Shown here: positions 26,719 to 33,237 of the stretch, piece by piece
How positions within the stretch are numbered: position 1 is the stretch's first letter
How the letters are laid out: each line of letters starts with the position of its first letter
Source of the DNA: UBA10677 sp045654245
Lineage (GTDB): Bacteria > Bacillota > Clostridia > Christensenellales > Pumilibacteraceae
DNA length: 64,000 nt
Direction of reading: 5' to 3'
Assembly: GCA_045654245.1 (NCBI GenBank)
Contig: JAZOMX010000009.1
Coordinates: 93,227 to 157,226, forward strand
The notes under the pieces: generated by a model
Seen by the model: the letters and a program-made list of their open reading frames with translations, nothing else
Told to the model about the DNA's origin: nothing
Database searches by the model: none
Program-made: the position numbers and the translations under genes

Positions 26719-27779
26719 ATACTTGCCTCCACTATAACGCCGTGACTAATACAAGGAATAGTTTCACCCTGAAAACAACTTTGACTATTCATTAGAGCGC
26801 CCGTAGCAAAATATGCTAATCTCTTTATTTCGCCACTTTTAAGCCTATCAAGAATAAACGAATTAAAAACCGTCGCACTACAAGCACAACCACTTCCGCC
26901 CTGATAACAGTCCTGCGTGCTATCGTAAATCAGAGTTCCGCAATCAATATAATTTTGTCCTAAAAAATATCCTTTTTCTCTCATTAAATCGCGCAAAATA
27001 TCCGAGCCTAATTTACCAAGGTCACCAGTTATTATCATATCGTAATCGGTAGGAACGGTATTAGTGTCGTTAAACAATGAACATAGTGAATCCATCGCTG
27101 CGGGCGCCATTGATGCACCCATATTGTTTAGGTCGTTAATCCCTAAATCGATTACCTTACCTATCGTTGAGGCTACTATTTTTGGTCCTTTTCCACTTTT
27201 GGAAAGTACTGTTGCGCCACTTCCCGTCACTGTCCACTGTGAATACGCTGGTCGTTGACAACCGTATTCTAACGGGAAACGGAATTGTCTTTCTGCCGTT
27301 GCAAAGTGGCTAGAACTACAACAAAGGACGGTATTAAACTGCGACGAGTTTAGCAATATTGAACCAACCGTTAACGCCTCCGTCATCGTTGAACAAGCAC
27401 TATACACGCCTAGGTATGGTAACGAAAGTTCTCTAGCGACGTAGTTTGATGAAGTAATTTGGTTTACGAGGTCACCAGACACAAAAGCGTTGATATCCTT
27501 TGTCGTAAGATTACTAGATTTTAAGGCGCCTTCAATCGCACAAAAACACATGTCGATTTCCGCTTTTTCAAAACACTTTTCCCCTAATTTATTGTCGGAA
27601 AAAGTTTTTTGCAAGTATTTTCCCATCGGTCCATTGTTTTCTTTTTCCCCACCGCAAGCCATATTTCCTATTATTACGGGTGGAATATCGTAAAATACGG
27701 TTTGTTTTGAATTTTTATAACGCTTTTTTATCGTTTCGTTGTTAAGTGTACAATCTTTTCCAGAAATAATTTTTTTCAT
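26715..27779 (-). CDS. spoVAD: Stage V sporulation protein AD
   Basis: 354 residues, thiolase-fold soluble protein that binds dipicolinic acid at the spore membrane. Recognisable parts are PPVIIGNMACGGEKENNGPMG, with the central ACSTMTEALTVGSILL, SSHFATAERQFRFPLEYG and CQGGSGCACSATVFNSF. The frame opens at a TTG (27794), but GGGAGA lies within that extension and directs translation to the ATG at 27779, one base after the spoVAC stop. Confidence 0.94.
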   Translation of the reverse strand: MKKIISGKDCTLNNETIKKRYKNSKQTVFYDIPPVIIGNMACGGEKENNGPMGKYLQKTFSDNKLGEKCFEKAEIDMCFCAIEGALKSSNLTTKDINAFVSGDLVNQITSSNYVARELSLPYLGVYSACSTMTEALTVGSILLNSSQFNTVLCCSSSHFATAERQFRFPLEYGCQRPAYSQWTVTGSGATVLSKSGKGPKIVASTIGKVIDLGINDLNNMGASMAPAAMDSLCSLFNDTNTVPTDYDMIITGDLGKLGSDILRDLMREKGYFLGQNYIDCGTLIYDSTQDCYQGGSGCACSATVFNSFILDRLKSGEIKRLAYFATGALMNSQSCFQGETIPCISHGVIVEASI

Positions 27780-27780
27780 T

Positions 27781-28254
27781 TTATATTCTCCCAAACAAAA
27801 TTAGGTGGATAATTCCTGCTAGCGTTGACCAAACGACACCGTTTACTACGACGGGACCAACTACTGAAAACATTTTGACGCTAGTTCCAAAAATCAATCC
27901 TTCCGTTCTAAACTCCATAGATGCGCTAGCCATAGCATTTGCAAATCCGGTAATAGGCAAAAACGACCCTGCTCCACCGTAGCGTGCGATTTTGTCGAAA
28001 AATCCTAACCCTGTAAATAAAATTGCGATAAAAATAATCGTAGAAAGAGAAATGGCGGATACTAAATCAGTTGCCATTTTAGGAAAAATAAGCGTATAAA
28101 TATCCTTTATCCCTTCTCCGATAACACAAGTAATACCGCCTATTATAAAACTTAGCGATAGTGATTTAATGATATTTGTGCTTGGTGACACCGAAGTAAC
28201 GAATTCATTGTAATTTTCAATTATCGTGTTTTTAGGTTCAGTTTTTTTGTTCAT
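27781..28254 (-). CDS. spoVAC: Stage V sporulation protein AC
   Basis: 157 residues, several membrane helices. In Bacillus SpoVAC acts as a mechanosensitive channel in the spore membrane and is part of the dipicolinate machinery. Features are the polar N-terminus, KSLSLSFIIGGITCVIGEG, FLPITGFANAMASASMEF and GPVVVNGVVWSTLAGIIH. The frame extends to 28290, but those ATGs have no ribosome site, whereas CGGAG lies 9 bases before the ATG at 28254. That ATG lies inside the upstream 30-codon ORF, giving a 17-base overlap. Confidence 0.92.
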   Translation of the reverse strand: MNKKTEPKNTIIENYNEFVTSVSPSTNIIKSLSLSFIIGGITCVIGEGIKDIYTLIFPKMATDLVSAISLSTIIFIAILFTGLGFFDKIARYGGAGSFLPITGFANAMASASMEFRTEGLIFGTSVKMFSVVGPVVVNGVVWSTLAGIIHLILFGRI

Positions 28255-28330
28255 AATCACTTGCTCCGAGGTGTAAAATTTCATTTTCATTGTTAATAAA
28301 TTCTAATAGAATTTCTTTTTCTTTTCGCAT
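28238..28330 (-). CDS. Small ORF (30 aa) at the head of the spoVA operon
   Basis: A 30-codon ORF on the minus strand, starting MRKEKEILLEF and ending GASDYEQKN before a TGA at 28238-28240. It has a strong GGAGG site exactly five bases before its ATG, better than the site of spoVAC itself. Its end overlaps the spoVAC start by 17 bases in another frame, so it could couple translation into spoVAC or encode a short charged peptide. I know no described spoVA gene of this kind; the start and site are directly seen, the function is not. Confidence 0.55.
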   Translation of the reverse strand: MRKEKEILLEFINNENEILHLGASDYEQKN

Positions 28331-28385
28331 AGTTGCCTCCATAAAAATAATTTTTGTTTTTGTGAAGATTTTTATACTTATTTGC

Positions 28386-28414
28386 TTGACTTAAATCATA
28401 ATTTAGAATAAACT
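28386..28414 (+). promoter_or_regulatory. Promoter of the MFS transporter gene
   Basis: TTGACT (28386-28391), 17 bases, TAAACT (28409-28414). A ribosome site AAGGAG follows before the ATG at 28443. Confidence 0.55.
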
Positions 28415-28432
28415 TAATTGAAATCAATTAAG
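28413..28432 (+). promoter_or_regulatory. Perfect palindromic operator candidate
   Basis: CTTAATTGA, two bases, TCAATTAAG: two perfect 9-bp arms covering the end of the -10 and the predicted start site of the transporter gene. The size and place fit a repressor of the MarR type. No such regulator gene lies nearby. Confidence 0.5.
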
Positions 28433-28442
28433 GAGTTTTCAA

Positions 28443-29777
28443 ATGGACAGCGTTAATGCATCGGTTTCTGAAAATGCAATTACTGAAAGGCAGAAAAAAC
28501 AAGGAAACATAATGTACATAATCGAGGCTGGCGTCGAATATTTTATTTCATTACTTATAACTGGTGCATACCTTGCTAAAGTTTCTACCGCAATCGGTAT
28601 AAGTGATGCTGTGACAGGTATTTTGTCCTCATTTGTTTCGCTTGGTTGTACTTTTCAAATTTTTGCATTAATATTAGCAAGAAAGAGAAAAATTAAACGC
28701 TTTATAATTTGCTGGGAAATGATAGCACAAATTTTGTATATGTTTGTGTACGTTATTCCGCTAGTAAAGATATCTACGACGATGAAACACGTTCTTTTTG
28801 TGGGTGTTCTTTTGGTCGGGCATCTTATGGAGCACGTTACAAAATCGCCCAAGACGGCGTGGTTTATGGCGCTTGTTGACGAGCATAAGCGCGGAAAGTT
28901 TACTGCGGTTAAAGAAATCGTTTCACTTGCAGGTGGAATTGCGATTACCACCCTAGCGGGAAATATTATTACTCATTTTGAAAATCAAGGCAATATGCGT
29001 ATGGCGTTTATCATTTGCGGAATAATGATTTTCGTATTTATGATAATGCACGCCCTAACTCTTATTTCTACGGTAGCAGTTGAGCAAAAAGTTGAACAGC
29101 ACGAAGACGGCACAAACTTCTCTATTTGGGAAACAGCAAAAGAATTATTGACGAACAAAACGCTATTACTTATTATTGCATCGTACTCGCTTTATAAAAT
29201 CACTACTCACGCAACCGTATCCTTCTTTGGAACTTTCCAAAATAACGACCTCGGATTTTCAATGAGTTTCGTAGCAATTCTTACGGCAATCGGTTCGATT
29301 GTAAGAGCGTTTGCAAGTATTCCGTTTGGAAAGTTTGCGGATAAATATGGGTTTAAGGCGTTGCTTATTCTCTGCTATAGCCTATTTGCCGTTTCGCTAA
29401 TTCCTATCGTATTTGCAACTCCTGAAAACGGAAAAATAACCTTTACTACCTTTAGAGTTATTCACGACCTTGGTATGGCAGGCGTTACTAGTGGCTCTAT
29501 AAACATAATTTACGATAATTTCAAAAAATCGCAAGTCACTTGCGCGATGGCGATTAAAAATACGATTAGTGGTGTTATCGGTTTCTTAGGCTCAATCGTA
29601 GCGGGTATCATAGTTGCTAAAATTCAAAGCAACGGTGGTGTTTTCGGACTAAATATTTTCGCGCAACAATTCCTCTCTGTAATCGGAATTATCCTTACGA
29701 TACTTAATATAATGATTTTGTTATTTTTTGTTAAGGGCAAACCTAGAGATAAGACGAGGTCAAGACATCATAAATGA
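28443..29777 (+). CDS. Major facilitator superfamily transporter
   Basis: 444 residues with about 12 hydrophobic helices in two halves separated by a polar loop (VAVEQKVEQHEDGTNFS) near 205-220. FGKFADKYGFKALL in the second half is the MFS loop motif. The C-terminus is basic (KGKPRDKTRSRHHK). The substrate cannot be read from sequence. It is a single-gene unit between the divergent spoVA operon and the convergent spoIIA operon, with its own promoter, a palindromic operator candidate and a terminator, so it may be induced by its ligand. Confidence 0.82.
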   Translation: MDSVNASVSENAITERQKKQGNIMYIIEAGVEYFISLLITGAYLAKVSTAIGISDAVTGILSSFVSLGCTFQIFALILARKRKIKRFIICWEMIAQILYMFVYVIPLVKISTTMKHVLFVGVLLVGHLMEHVTKSPKTAWFMALVDEHKRGKFTAVKEIVSLAGGIAITTLAGNIITHFENQGNMRMAFIICGIMIFVFMIMHALTLISTVAVEQKVEQHEDGTNFSIWETAKELLTNKTLLLIIASYSLYKITTHATVSFFGTFQNNDLGFSMSFVAILTAIGSIVRAFASIPFGKFADKYGFKALLILCYSLFAVSLIPIVFATPENGKITFTTFRVIHDLGMAGVTSGSINIIYDNFKKSQVTCAMAIKNTISGVIGFLGSIVAGIIVAKIQSNGGVFGLNIFAQQFLSVIGIILTILNIMILLFFVKGKPRDKTRSRHHK

Positions 29778-29783
29778 TAAAAT

Positions 29784-29825
29784 AAAAAAATACGAGCGTT
29801 ATTCGAAAAATGCTCGTATTTTTTT
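29784..29825. terminator. Bidirectional terminator between MFS gene and sigF
   Basis: TACGAGC (29791-29797) and GCTCGTA (29812-29818) flanked by A7 and T7 runs. The sigF stop codon lies inside the loop, so the last sigF codons form one arm. Confidence 0.85.
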
Positions 29826-30515
29826 AATTATTTTCGTTTCTAGTCTTGAAATTTGAACTTGCGAAACACCCATTACTTTAGCGACTTCACTTTGCGTTTT
29901 ATCGTTAAAATAGCGCAAAACTATTATTTTTCGTTCTCTATCGTTTAACGATTTTAACGCATCTTTAATGGTGATACGGTCTAATATTTCTTCCGTTTTG
30001 TCCCCATCAGTAAGCCGTTCAGCGAGGGATAATCCCTGCTCGTCATCATCTTGCGCGAAAATAGATACGGGTTTAAGCGCTGAATCCATAGCAAAAACGA
30101 CTTCTTGAGGCTCAACTGAAAATTCTTTTGCAATCTCTTCTACCGTTGGGCTTTTCCCTTTGCTTAGATTGTACTTTTCAATATAAAAGGAAATTTTATA
30201 CGCTAGAGTTTTAGTGGAACGCGATACTTTTATAAACCCGTCGTCCCTTAGATGTCGTTTTATCTCCCCGGCAATCATTGGCACTGCATAAGTAGAAAAG
30301 CGGACGGAATAATCAAAAGAAAAGTTGCTGATTGCTTTAAGTAGTCCGATACAACCAAGTTGGTATAAATCGTCGTATTCAACGCCTTTATTCCCGTAAC
30401 GGCGAACGATACTTTTAATAAGTGGCGAATTACCCTCTAAAATTGCCGTTTTTGCGTTGTTATCGCCGTCTTGCGCCTTTATTATTAGGCTAGTTAATTC
30501 TTCTTGCGTTAGCAT
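29799..30515 (-). CDS. sigF: Forespore RNA polymerase sigma factor SigF
   Basis: 238 residues, the first compartment-specific sigma factor of sporulation. Region 2 reads YDDLYQLGCIGLLKAISNF with RFSTYAVPMIAGEIKRHLRD, and region 4 reads LNDRERKIIVLRYFNDKTQ then SEVAKVMGVSQVQISRLE. SigF is held inactive by SpoIIAB until unphosphorylated SpoIIAA releases it; both partners are encoded just upstream, in the classical spoIIA order. Its ATG overlaps the spoIIAB stop by one base. Confidence 0.96.
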   Translation of the reverse strand: MLTQEELTSLIIKAQDGDNNAKTAILEGNSPLIKSIVRRYGNKGVEYDDLYQLGCIGLLKAISNFSFDYSVRFSTYAVPMIAGEIKRHLRDDGFIKVSRSTKTLAYKISFYIEKYNLSKGKSPTVEEIAKEFSVEPQEVVFAMDSALKPVSIFAQDDDEQGLSLAERLTDGDKTEEILDRITIKDALKSLNDRERKIIVLRYFNDKTQSEVAKVMGVSQVQISRLETKIIKKIRAFFE

Positions 30516-30934
30516 TATTGCTCCGTAAAACGCTTGCTCATCCGTAGTAAAACCCCACCGCTTGCTTTATTTATAACTATAAGTTCGTCCATAAAACTTT
30601 TCATTATAGTAAAGCCCATACCGCTACGTTCTGCGTCCGGCTTGCCAGTATAAAAAGGTTGCATCGCTCGTTCAATGTCGTTAATTCCCATACCAAAATC
30701 CTCCACTTCAATATGTAAAGTGTTATTACTGACGTTGGCGCGAATCACAATTTCTCCACCCTCTTCGTAAGCGTGAACGATACAATTAGTAACCGCTTCT
30801 GAAACGGCAGTTTTTACGTCGTCAATTTCGTCAATCGTTGGGTTAAGTTCTACGCAAAATCCTGCGATAATATTTCTAGCGAGCGCTTCGTTTTTACTTA
30901 GCGCGGGTAATTTAATTTCTATACTGTTTTCCAT
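30515..30934 (-). CDS. spoIIAB: Anti-sigma F factor / serine kinase SpoIIAB
   Basis: 139 residues, GHKL-fold kinase. N-box AVSEAVTNCIVHAYE near 48-62, G1 box EVEDFGMGI and G2 segment ERSGMGFTIMKSFMDEL are all present. It binds SigF in the ATP form and phosphorylates SpoIIAA. It follows spoIIAA with no gap and is followed by sigF with one base of overlap, fitting fixed stoichiometry of the three proteins. Confidence 0.96.
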   Translation of the reverse strand: MENSIEIKLPALSKNEALARNIIAGFCVELNPTIDEIDDVKTAVSEAVTNCIVHAYEEGGEIVIRANVSNNTLHIEVEDFGMGINDIERAMQPFYTGKPDAERSGMGFTIMKSFMDELIVINKASGGVLLRMSKRFTEQ

Positions 30935-31252
30935 TTAAGCCTCCTTGACTTCGATTTTAGGCATTATTCCATACAATCCTGATAGTAAAAGGATTTTGTC
31001 TATCATAACCGTAGGGTTTGCTAAATACATAGGTATTCCTCGTCCGTTAAGTTTTTTATATCTTCCTAGTAGAACACCGATGCCCGTGCTATCCATAAAT
31101 TTAAGAGCGGAAAGTTCTACTATTACTTTGTCTATTTCTGTCGTTTCGATAAGTTCGTCCATTTTTCTCCTGACTAAACTCGACGAGTGTTCGTCAAGTT
31201 CGCCAGACAGTCCAAGATATAATGTTTTTCCTATTTTTTTATCGTTTATCAT
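30935..31252 (-). CDS. spoIIAA: Anti-sigma F factor antagonist SpoIIAA
   Basis: 105 residues, STAS domain. The phosphorylated Ser is in LKFMDSTGIGVLLGRYKKL near residue 56. It frees SigF by binding SpoIIAB once dephosphorylated by SpoIIE. AGGAGG lies five bases before the ATG at 31250-31252. It is the first gene of the spoIIA operon; a possible sigma-H promoter lies ~100 bases upstream. Confidence 0.95.
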   Translation of the reverse strand: MINDKKIGKTLYLGLSGELDEHSSSLVRRKMDELIETTEIDKVIVELSALKFMDSTGIGVLLGRYKKLNGRGIPMYLANPTVMIDKILLLSGLYGIMPKIEVKEA

Positions 31253-31353
31253 ACCTGCCTCCTAGTCCTCTTGATTGTATCAAAATTGCGTTTTGCTATT
31301 TTGTCGCTCTTCGTCGAAATCGCTAATTTTTTGTCAAAAATTAAAAAGAAAAA

Positions 31354-31381
31354 ATTTTCAAAAAATTTTCAAAAATCCTCT
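31354..31381 (-). promoter_or_regulatory. Weak candidate sigma-H promoter for spoIIA
   Basis: Minus strand: AGAGGATTT (31373-31381) resembles the sigma-H -35 (AGGAWWW). GAAAAT (31354-31359), about 13 bases on, resembles the -10 (GAAT). spoIIA is sigma-H driven in Bacillus. The match is imperfect and in a low-complexity A/T tract. Confidence 0.3.
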
Positions 31382-31390
31382 TGTTTTCTC

Positions 31391-31420
31391 TTGACAAACC
31401 ATATCGTTTTGTAGTATGAT
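31391..31420 (+). promoter_or_regulatory. Promoter of the tRNA operon
   Basis: TTGACA (31391-31396), 18 bases, TATGAT (31415-31420), some 25 bases before the first tRNA. Confidence 0.75.
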
Positions 31421-31444
31421 ATCAAGGTCAGCGCAAGATGGTTT

Positions 31445-31520
31445 CGGGGTGTAGCGCAGTTGGTAGCGCACGTGGTTTGGGACCATGGGGTCGGGAGTTC
31501 GAGTCTCTTCACCCCGACCA
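31445..31520 (+). tRNA. tRNA-Pro(TGG)
   Basis: Acceptor CGGGGTG/CACCCCG, anticodon arm CGTGG-TTTGGGA-CCATG with anticodon TGG, encoded CCA end. First of six tRNAs in one plus-strand operon. Confidence 0.95.
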
Positions 31521-31554
31521 ATATAATCTTCCCAACCTTGATACTTAAACTTGA

Positions 31555-31631
31555 GGGCCTTTAGCTCAGTTGGTTAGAGCAGCCGGCTCATAACCGGTCG
31601 GTCCGGGGTTCAAGTCCCTGAAGGCCCACCA
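31555..31631 (+). tRNA. tRNA-Met(CAT)
   Basis: Acceptor GGGCCTT/AAGGCCC, anticodon loop CTCATAA with anticodon CAT, CCA encoded. Probably elongator Met; a lysidine-modified Ile(CAT) cannot be excluded from sequence alone. Confidence 0.88.
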
Positions 31632-31662
31632 ACACCTTCCCTATTCCATCATTAATTCTTGT

Positions 31663-31739
31663 GGCCTGGTAGTTCAGCTGGTTAGAACGCTAGCCTGTCA
31701 CGCTAGAGGTCGAGTGTTCGAGTCCCTTCCAGGTCGCCA
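31663..31739 (+). tRNA. tRNA-Asp(GTC)
   Basis: Acceptor GGCCTGG/CCAGGTC, anticodon loop CTGTCAC with anticodon GTC, discriminator G, CCA encoded. Confidence 0.95.
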
Positions 31740-31745
31740 CAACTA

Positions 31746-31821
31746 GCCTCGATAGCTCAGTCGGTAGAGCAGGAGACTGAAAATCTCCGTGTCGGTGGTT
31801 CGATTCCGCCTCGAGGCACCA
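31746..31821 (+). tRNA. tRNA-Phe(GAA)
   Basis: Acceptor GCCTCGA/TCGAGGC, anticodon loop with GAA, CCA encoded. It is a cognate sensor tRNA for the pheST T-box about 6 kb away. Confidence 0.95.
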
Positions 31822-31830
31822 ACTTCAATT

Positions 31831-31905
31831 GCTGGAGTAGCTCAATGGCAGAGCAACTGATTTGTAATCAGTAGGTTGCGGGTTCAACTCCCATCTCCAG
31901 CTCCA
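31831..31905 (+). tRNA. tRNA-Thr(TGT)
   Basis: Acceptor GCTGGAG/CTCCAGC, anticodon loop TTTGTAA with anticodon TGT, CCA encoded. Confidence 0.95.
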
Positions 31906-31963
31906 GTATGGGACTACGCTAAAAGCGGGAGTCCTATATTCAAAACCCGCATCGGCCATTTAT
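31906..31963 (+). other. Spacer with alternative hairpins and a CATCGGCCA end
   Basis: Between tRNA-Thr and tRNA-Tyr. GGACT/AGTCC (with inner GCT/AGC) and GCGGG/CCCGC can pair, but not comfortably together. The 3' part ends in GGCCA like a tRNA acceptor end with CCA. It may be a decayed tRNA or a processing signal; no intact tRNA fold is possible. Confidence 0.3.
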
Positions 31964-32047
<84 letters not shown>

Positions 32048-32048
<1 letters not shown>

Positions 32049-32076
32049 AAGACCATCCCTTGTGGATGGTCTTTTT
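32048..32076 (+). terminator. Terminator of the tRNA operon (repeat unit 1)
   Basis: AAAGACCATCC, short loop, GGATGGTCTTTTT, directly after the CCA of tRNA-Tyr. Confidence 0.85.
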
Positions 32077-32178
32077 GCGTGGATGGGTTAAAGATGAGAA
32101 CACGCGATAAGCGTTAGTTCGCGGTGGCGTTTGCCACCAAGGGAAACGAAAGTTTCCTGTCCTCCACCCCCGTCCACC

Positions 32179-32207
32179 AAAGACCATCCCTTGAGGATGG
32201 TCTTTTT
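32179..32207 (+). terminator. Terminator copy in repeat unit 2
   Basis: Same hairpin as unit 1 with one loop change (CTTGA) and the T5 tail kept. Confidence 0.75.
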
Positions 32208-32309
32208 GTGTGGATGGGTTAAAGATGAGAACACGCGATAAGCGTTAGTTCGCGGTGGCGGTTGCCACCAAGGGAAACGAAAGTTTCCTGTCCTCCACCC
32301 CCGTCCGCC

Positions 32310-32338
32310 AAATACTATCCCTTGTGGATGGTCTTTTT
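32310..32338 (+). terminator. Terminator copy in repeat unit 3
   Basis: The left arm is changed to ACTATCC, pairing with GGATGGT through one G-T wobble. The T-run is kept. Confidence 0.7.
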
Positions 32339-32440
32339 GCGTGGATGGGTTAAAGATGAGAACACGCGATAAGCGTTAGTTCGCGGTGGCGGTTGCCACC
32401 AAGGGAAACGAAAGTTTCCTGCCCTCCACCCCCGTCCGCC

Positions 32441-32470
32441 AAATACTATCCTAAGCGGATAGTCATTTTT
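32441..32470 (+). terminator. Variant terminator in partial unit 4
   Basis: ACTATCC (32445-32451) pairs fully with GGATAGT (32457-32463). Relative to unit 3 this is a compensatory change that restores a perfect stem; CATTTTT follows. Confidence 0.6.
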
Positions 32471-32477
32471 AGAAAAA

Positions 32478-32512
32478 ATAAAAAGGTATGGTGCAATTTT
32501 ACCATACCTTTT
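32478..32512. terminator. Bidirectional terminator between the repeat array and the Spo0A_C-like gene
   Basis: GGTATGGT (32485-32492) and ACCATACC (32501-32508) with A-rich and T-rich flanks on both sides. Confidence 0.8.
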
Positions 32513-32557
32513 CTCTATAAACGGGTCACCTCGCTTAACCCGAATTTTGAGCAAAAT

Positions 32558-32959
32558 TTATTCTTCTTTCTCAATCGTTACGGAAATTTTGTTTTGATTG
32601 AGCAAATGTTCTACAATAAGCGCAACGAATTGCTTATTTGTAAAGCCATAAACGTAGTCGTAAGTTACGCCTTGAATATAATCGGAAATATCTTTAAGTA
32701 GTCCGCTGTAAACTGCGTGTTCAATACTTTTAGAAACGTGAGAGTGAATTGTTATAGGTTCATAGTGCTGTTCAATGCCGATAAGAGTATAAATCTCTTT
32801 CATATTGAACTTCCCCGTTGCGTAGTAAAGTATTACTTTCTTCGTACACTCAAAATATTGTTTCGGACCTATCCCAATATTTTCAAGTAGTGCATTCAAA
32901 TACACTTCATCATAGTCAACCACGAAACACAGTCTTTTCGCCGTAAATTTTAACATCAT
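32558..32959 (-). CDS. Stand-alone Spo0A C-terminal-like DNA-binding protein
   Basis: 133 residues from the ATG at 32957-32959, which has GAGG eight bases upstream. The frame is open to 33178, but that part is the tRNA-Arg antisense and an AT-rich spacer. The whole protein resembles the Spo0A effector domain. LLENIGIGPKQYFECTKKVI matches the first helices (IIHEIGVP...). HSHVSKSIEHAV aligns with the recognition helix (SRVERAIRHAI). FTNKQFVALIVEHL matches the end (PTNSEFIAMVADKL). There is no receiver domain, so it cannot be phosphorylated the way Spo0A is. The recognition helix is diverged, so another operator is likely. Role unknown; it is a single gene with its own promoter. Confidence 0.72.
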   Translation of the reverse strand: MMLKFTAKRLCFVVDYDEVYLNALLENIGIGPKQYFECTKKVILYYATGKFNMKEIYTLIGIEQHYEPITIHSHVSKSIEHAVYSGLLKDISDYIQGVTYDYVYGFTNKQFVALIVEHLLNQNKISVTIEKEE

Positions 32960-32989
32960 TTGTTTTACCTCGCTTTTGTTTGTGTTTTG

Positions 32990-33018
32990 ATTATACCATA
33001 AATTTTTAATTATGTAAA
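32990..33018 (-). promoter_or_regulatory. Promoter of the Spo0A_C-like gene
   Basis: Minus strand: TTTACA (33013-33018), 17 bases, TATAAT (32990-32995), preceded by a very AT-rich upstream tract (33021-33090) that could act as an UP element. Confidence 0.75.
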
Positions 33019-33090
33019 CTATTTTACGCAATAAATTATATAATAAATTATTTATTGAATTTATTATTTTTAATTTTATTATAAATCCAA

Positions 33091-33119
33091 TAAAAAAGGT
33101 AGCAATATTAGTTGCTACC
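33091..33119 (-). terminator. Terminator after tRNA-Arg
   Basis: GGTAGCAA (33098-33105) / TTGCTACC (33112-33119), with a T6 tail on the minus strand (33092-33097). Confidence 0.85.
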
Positions 33120-33126
33120 CTATTTT

Positions 33127-33202
33127 TGGTGTGCCCGCTGAGGCTCGAACTCAGAACGTCGGCGTCGGAGGCCAACATTTTATCCAGTTAGACTACGGAC
33201 AC
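33127..33202 (-). tRNA. tRNA-Arg(CCG)
   Basis: Minus strand: acceptor GTGTCCG with CGGGCAC (one G-T pair), anticodon arm TTGGC-CTCCGAC-GCCGA giving CCG, CCA encoded (complement at 33127-33129). It lies alone, ~35 bases after the HAD gene, and is followed by a terminator. Confidence 0.93.
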
Positions 33203-33207
33203 AAATA

Positions 33208-33233
33208 CAACCGCAAAAATGCGGTTGTTTTTT
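33208..33233. terminator. Hairpin between the HAD gene and tRNA-Arg
   Basis: CAACCGC (33208-33214) / GCGGTTG (33221-33227). The T6 run follows on the plus strand; on the minus strand, where the genes are, the tail is weak (TATTTGT). It may allow read-through into the tRNA. Confidence 0.45.
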
Positions 33234-33237
33234 ATGA

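Noticed and set aside
32993..33020. dif-like site ending TTATGTAAACT near the tRNA genes
   Set aside because: The right half matches the Firmicutes XerD arm, but the left half does not match the XerC arm, and the match overlaps the -35 of the Spo0A_C-like gene. Probably chance.
33159..33178. Upstream extension of the Spo0A_C-like gene to 33178
   Set aside because: That extension translates the antisense of tRNA-Arg and an AT-rich spacer. The promoter and ribosome site lie inside it, so the start is at 32959.
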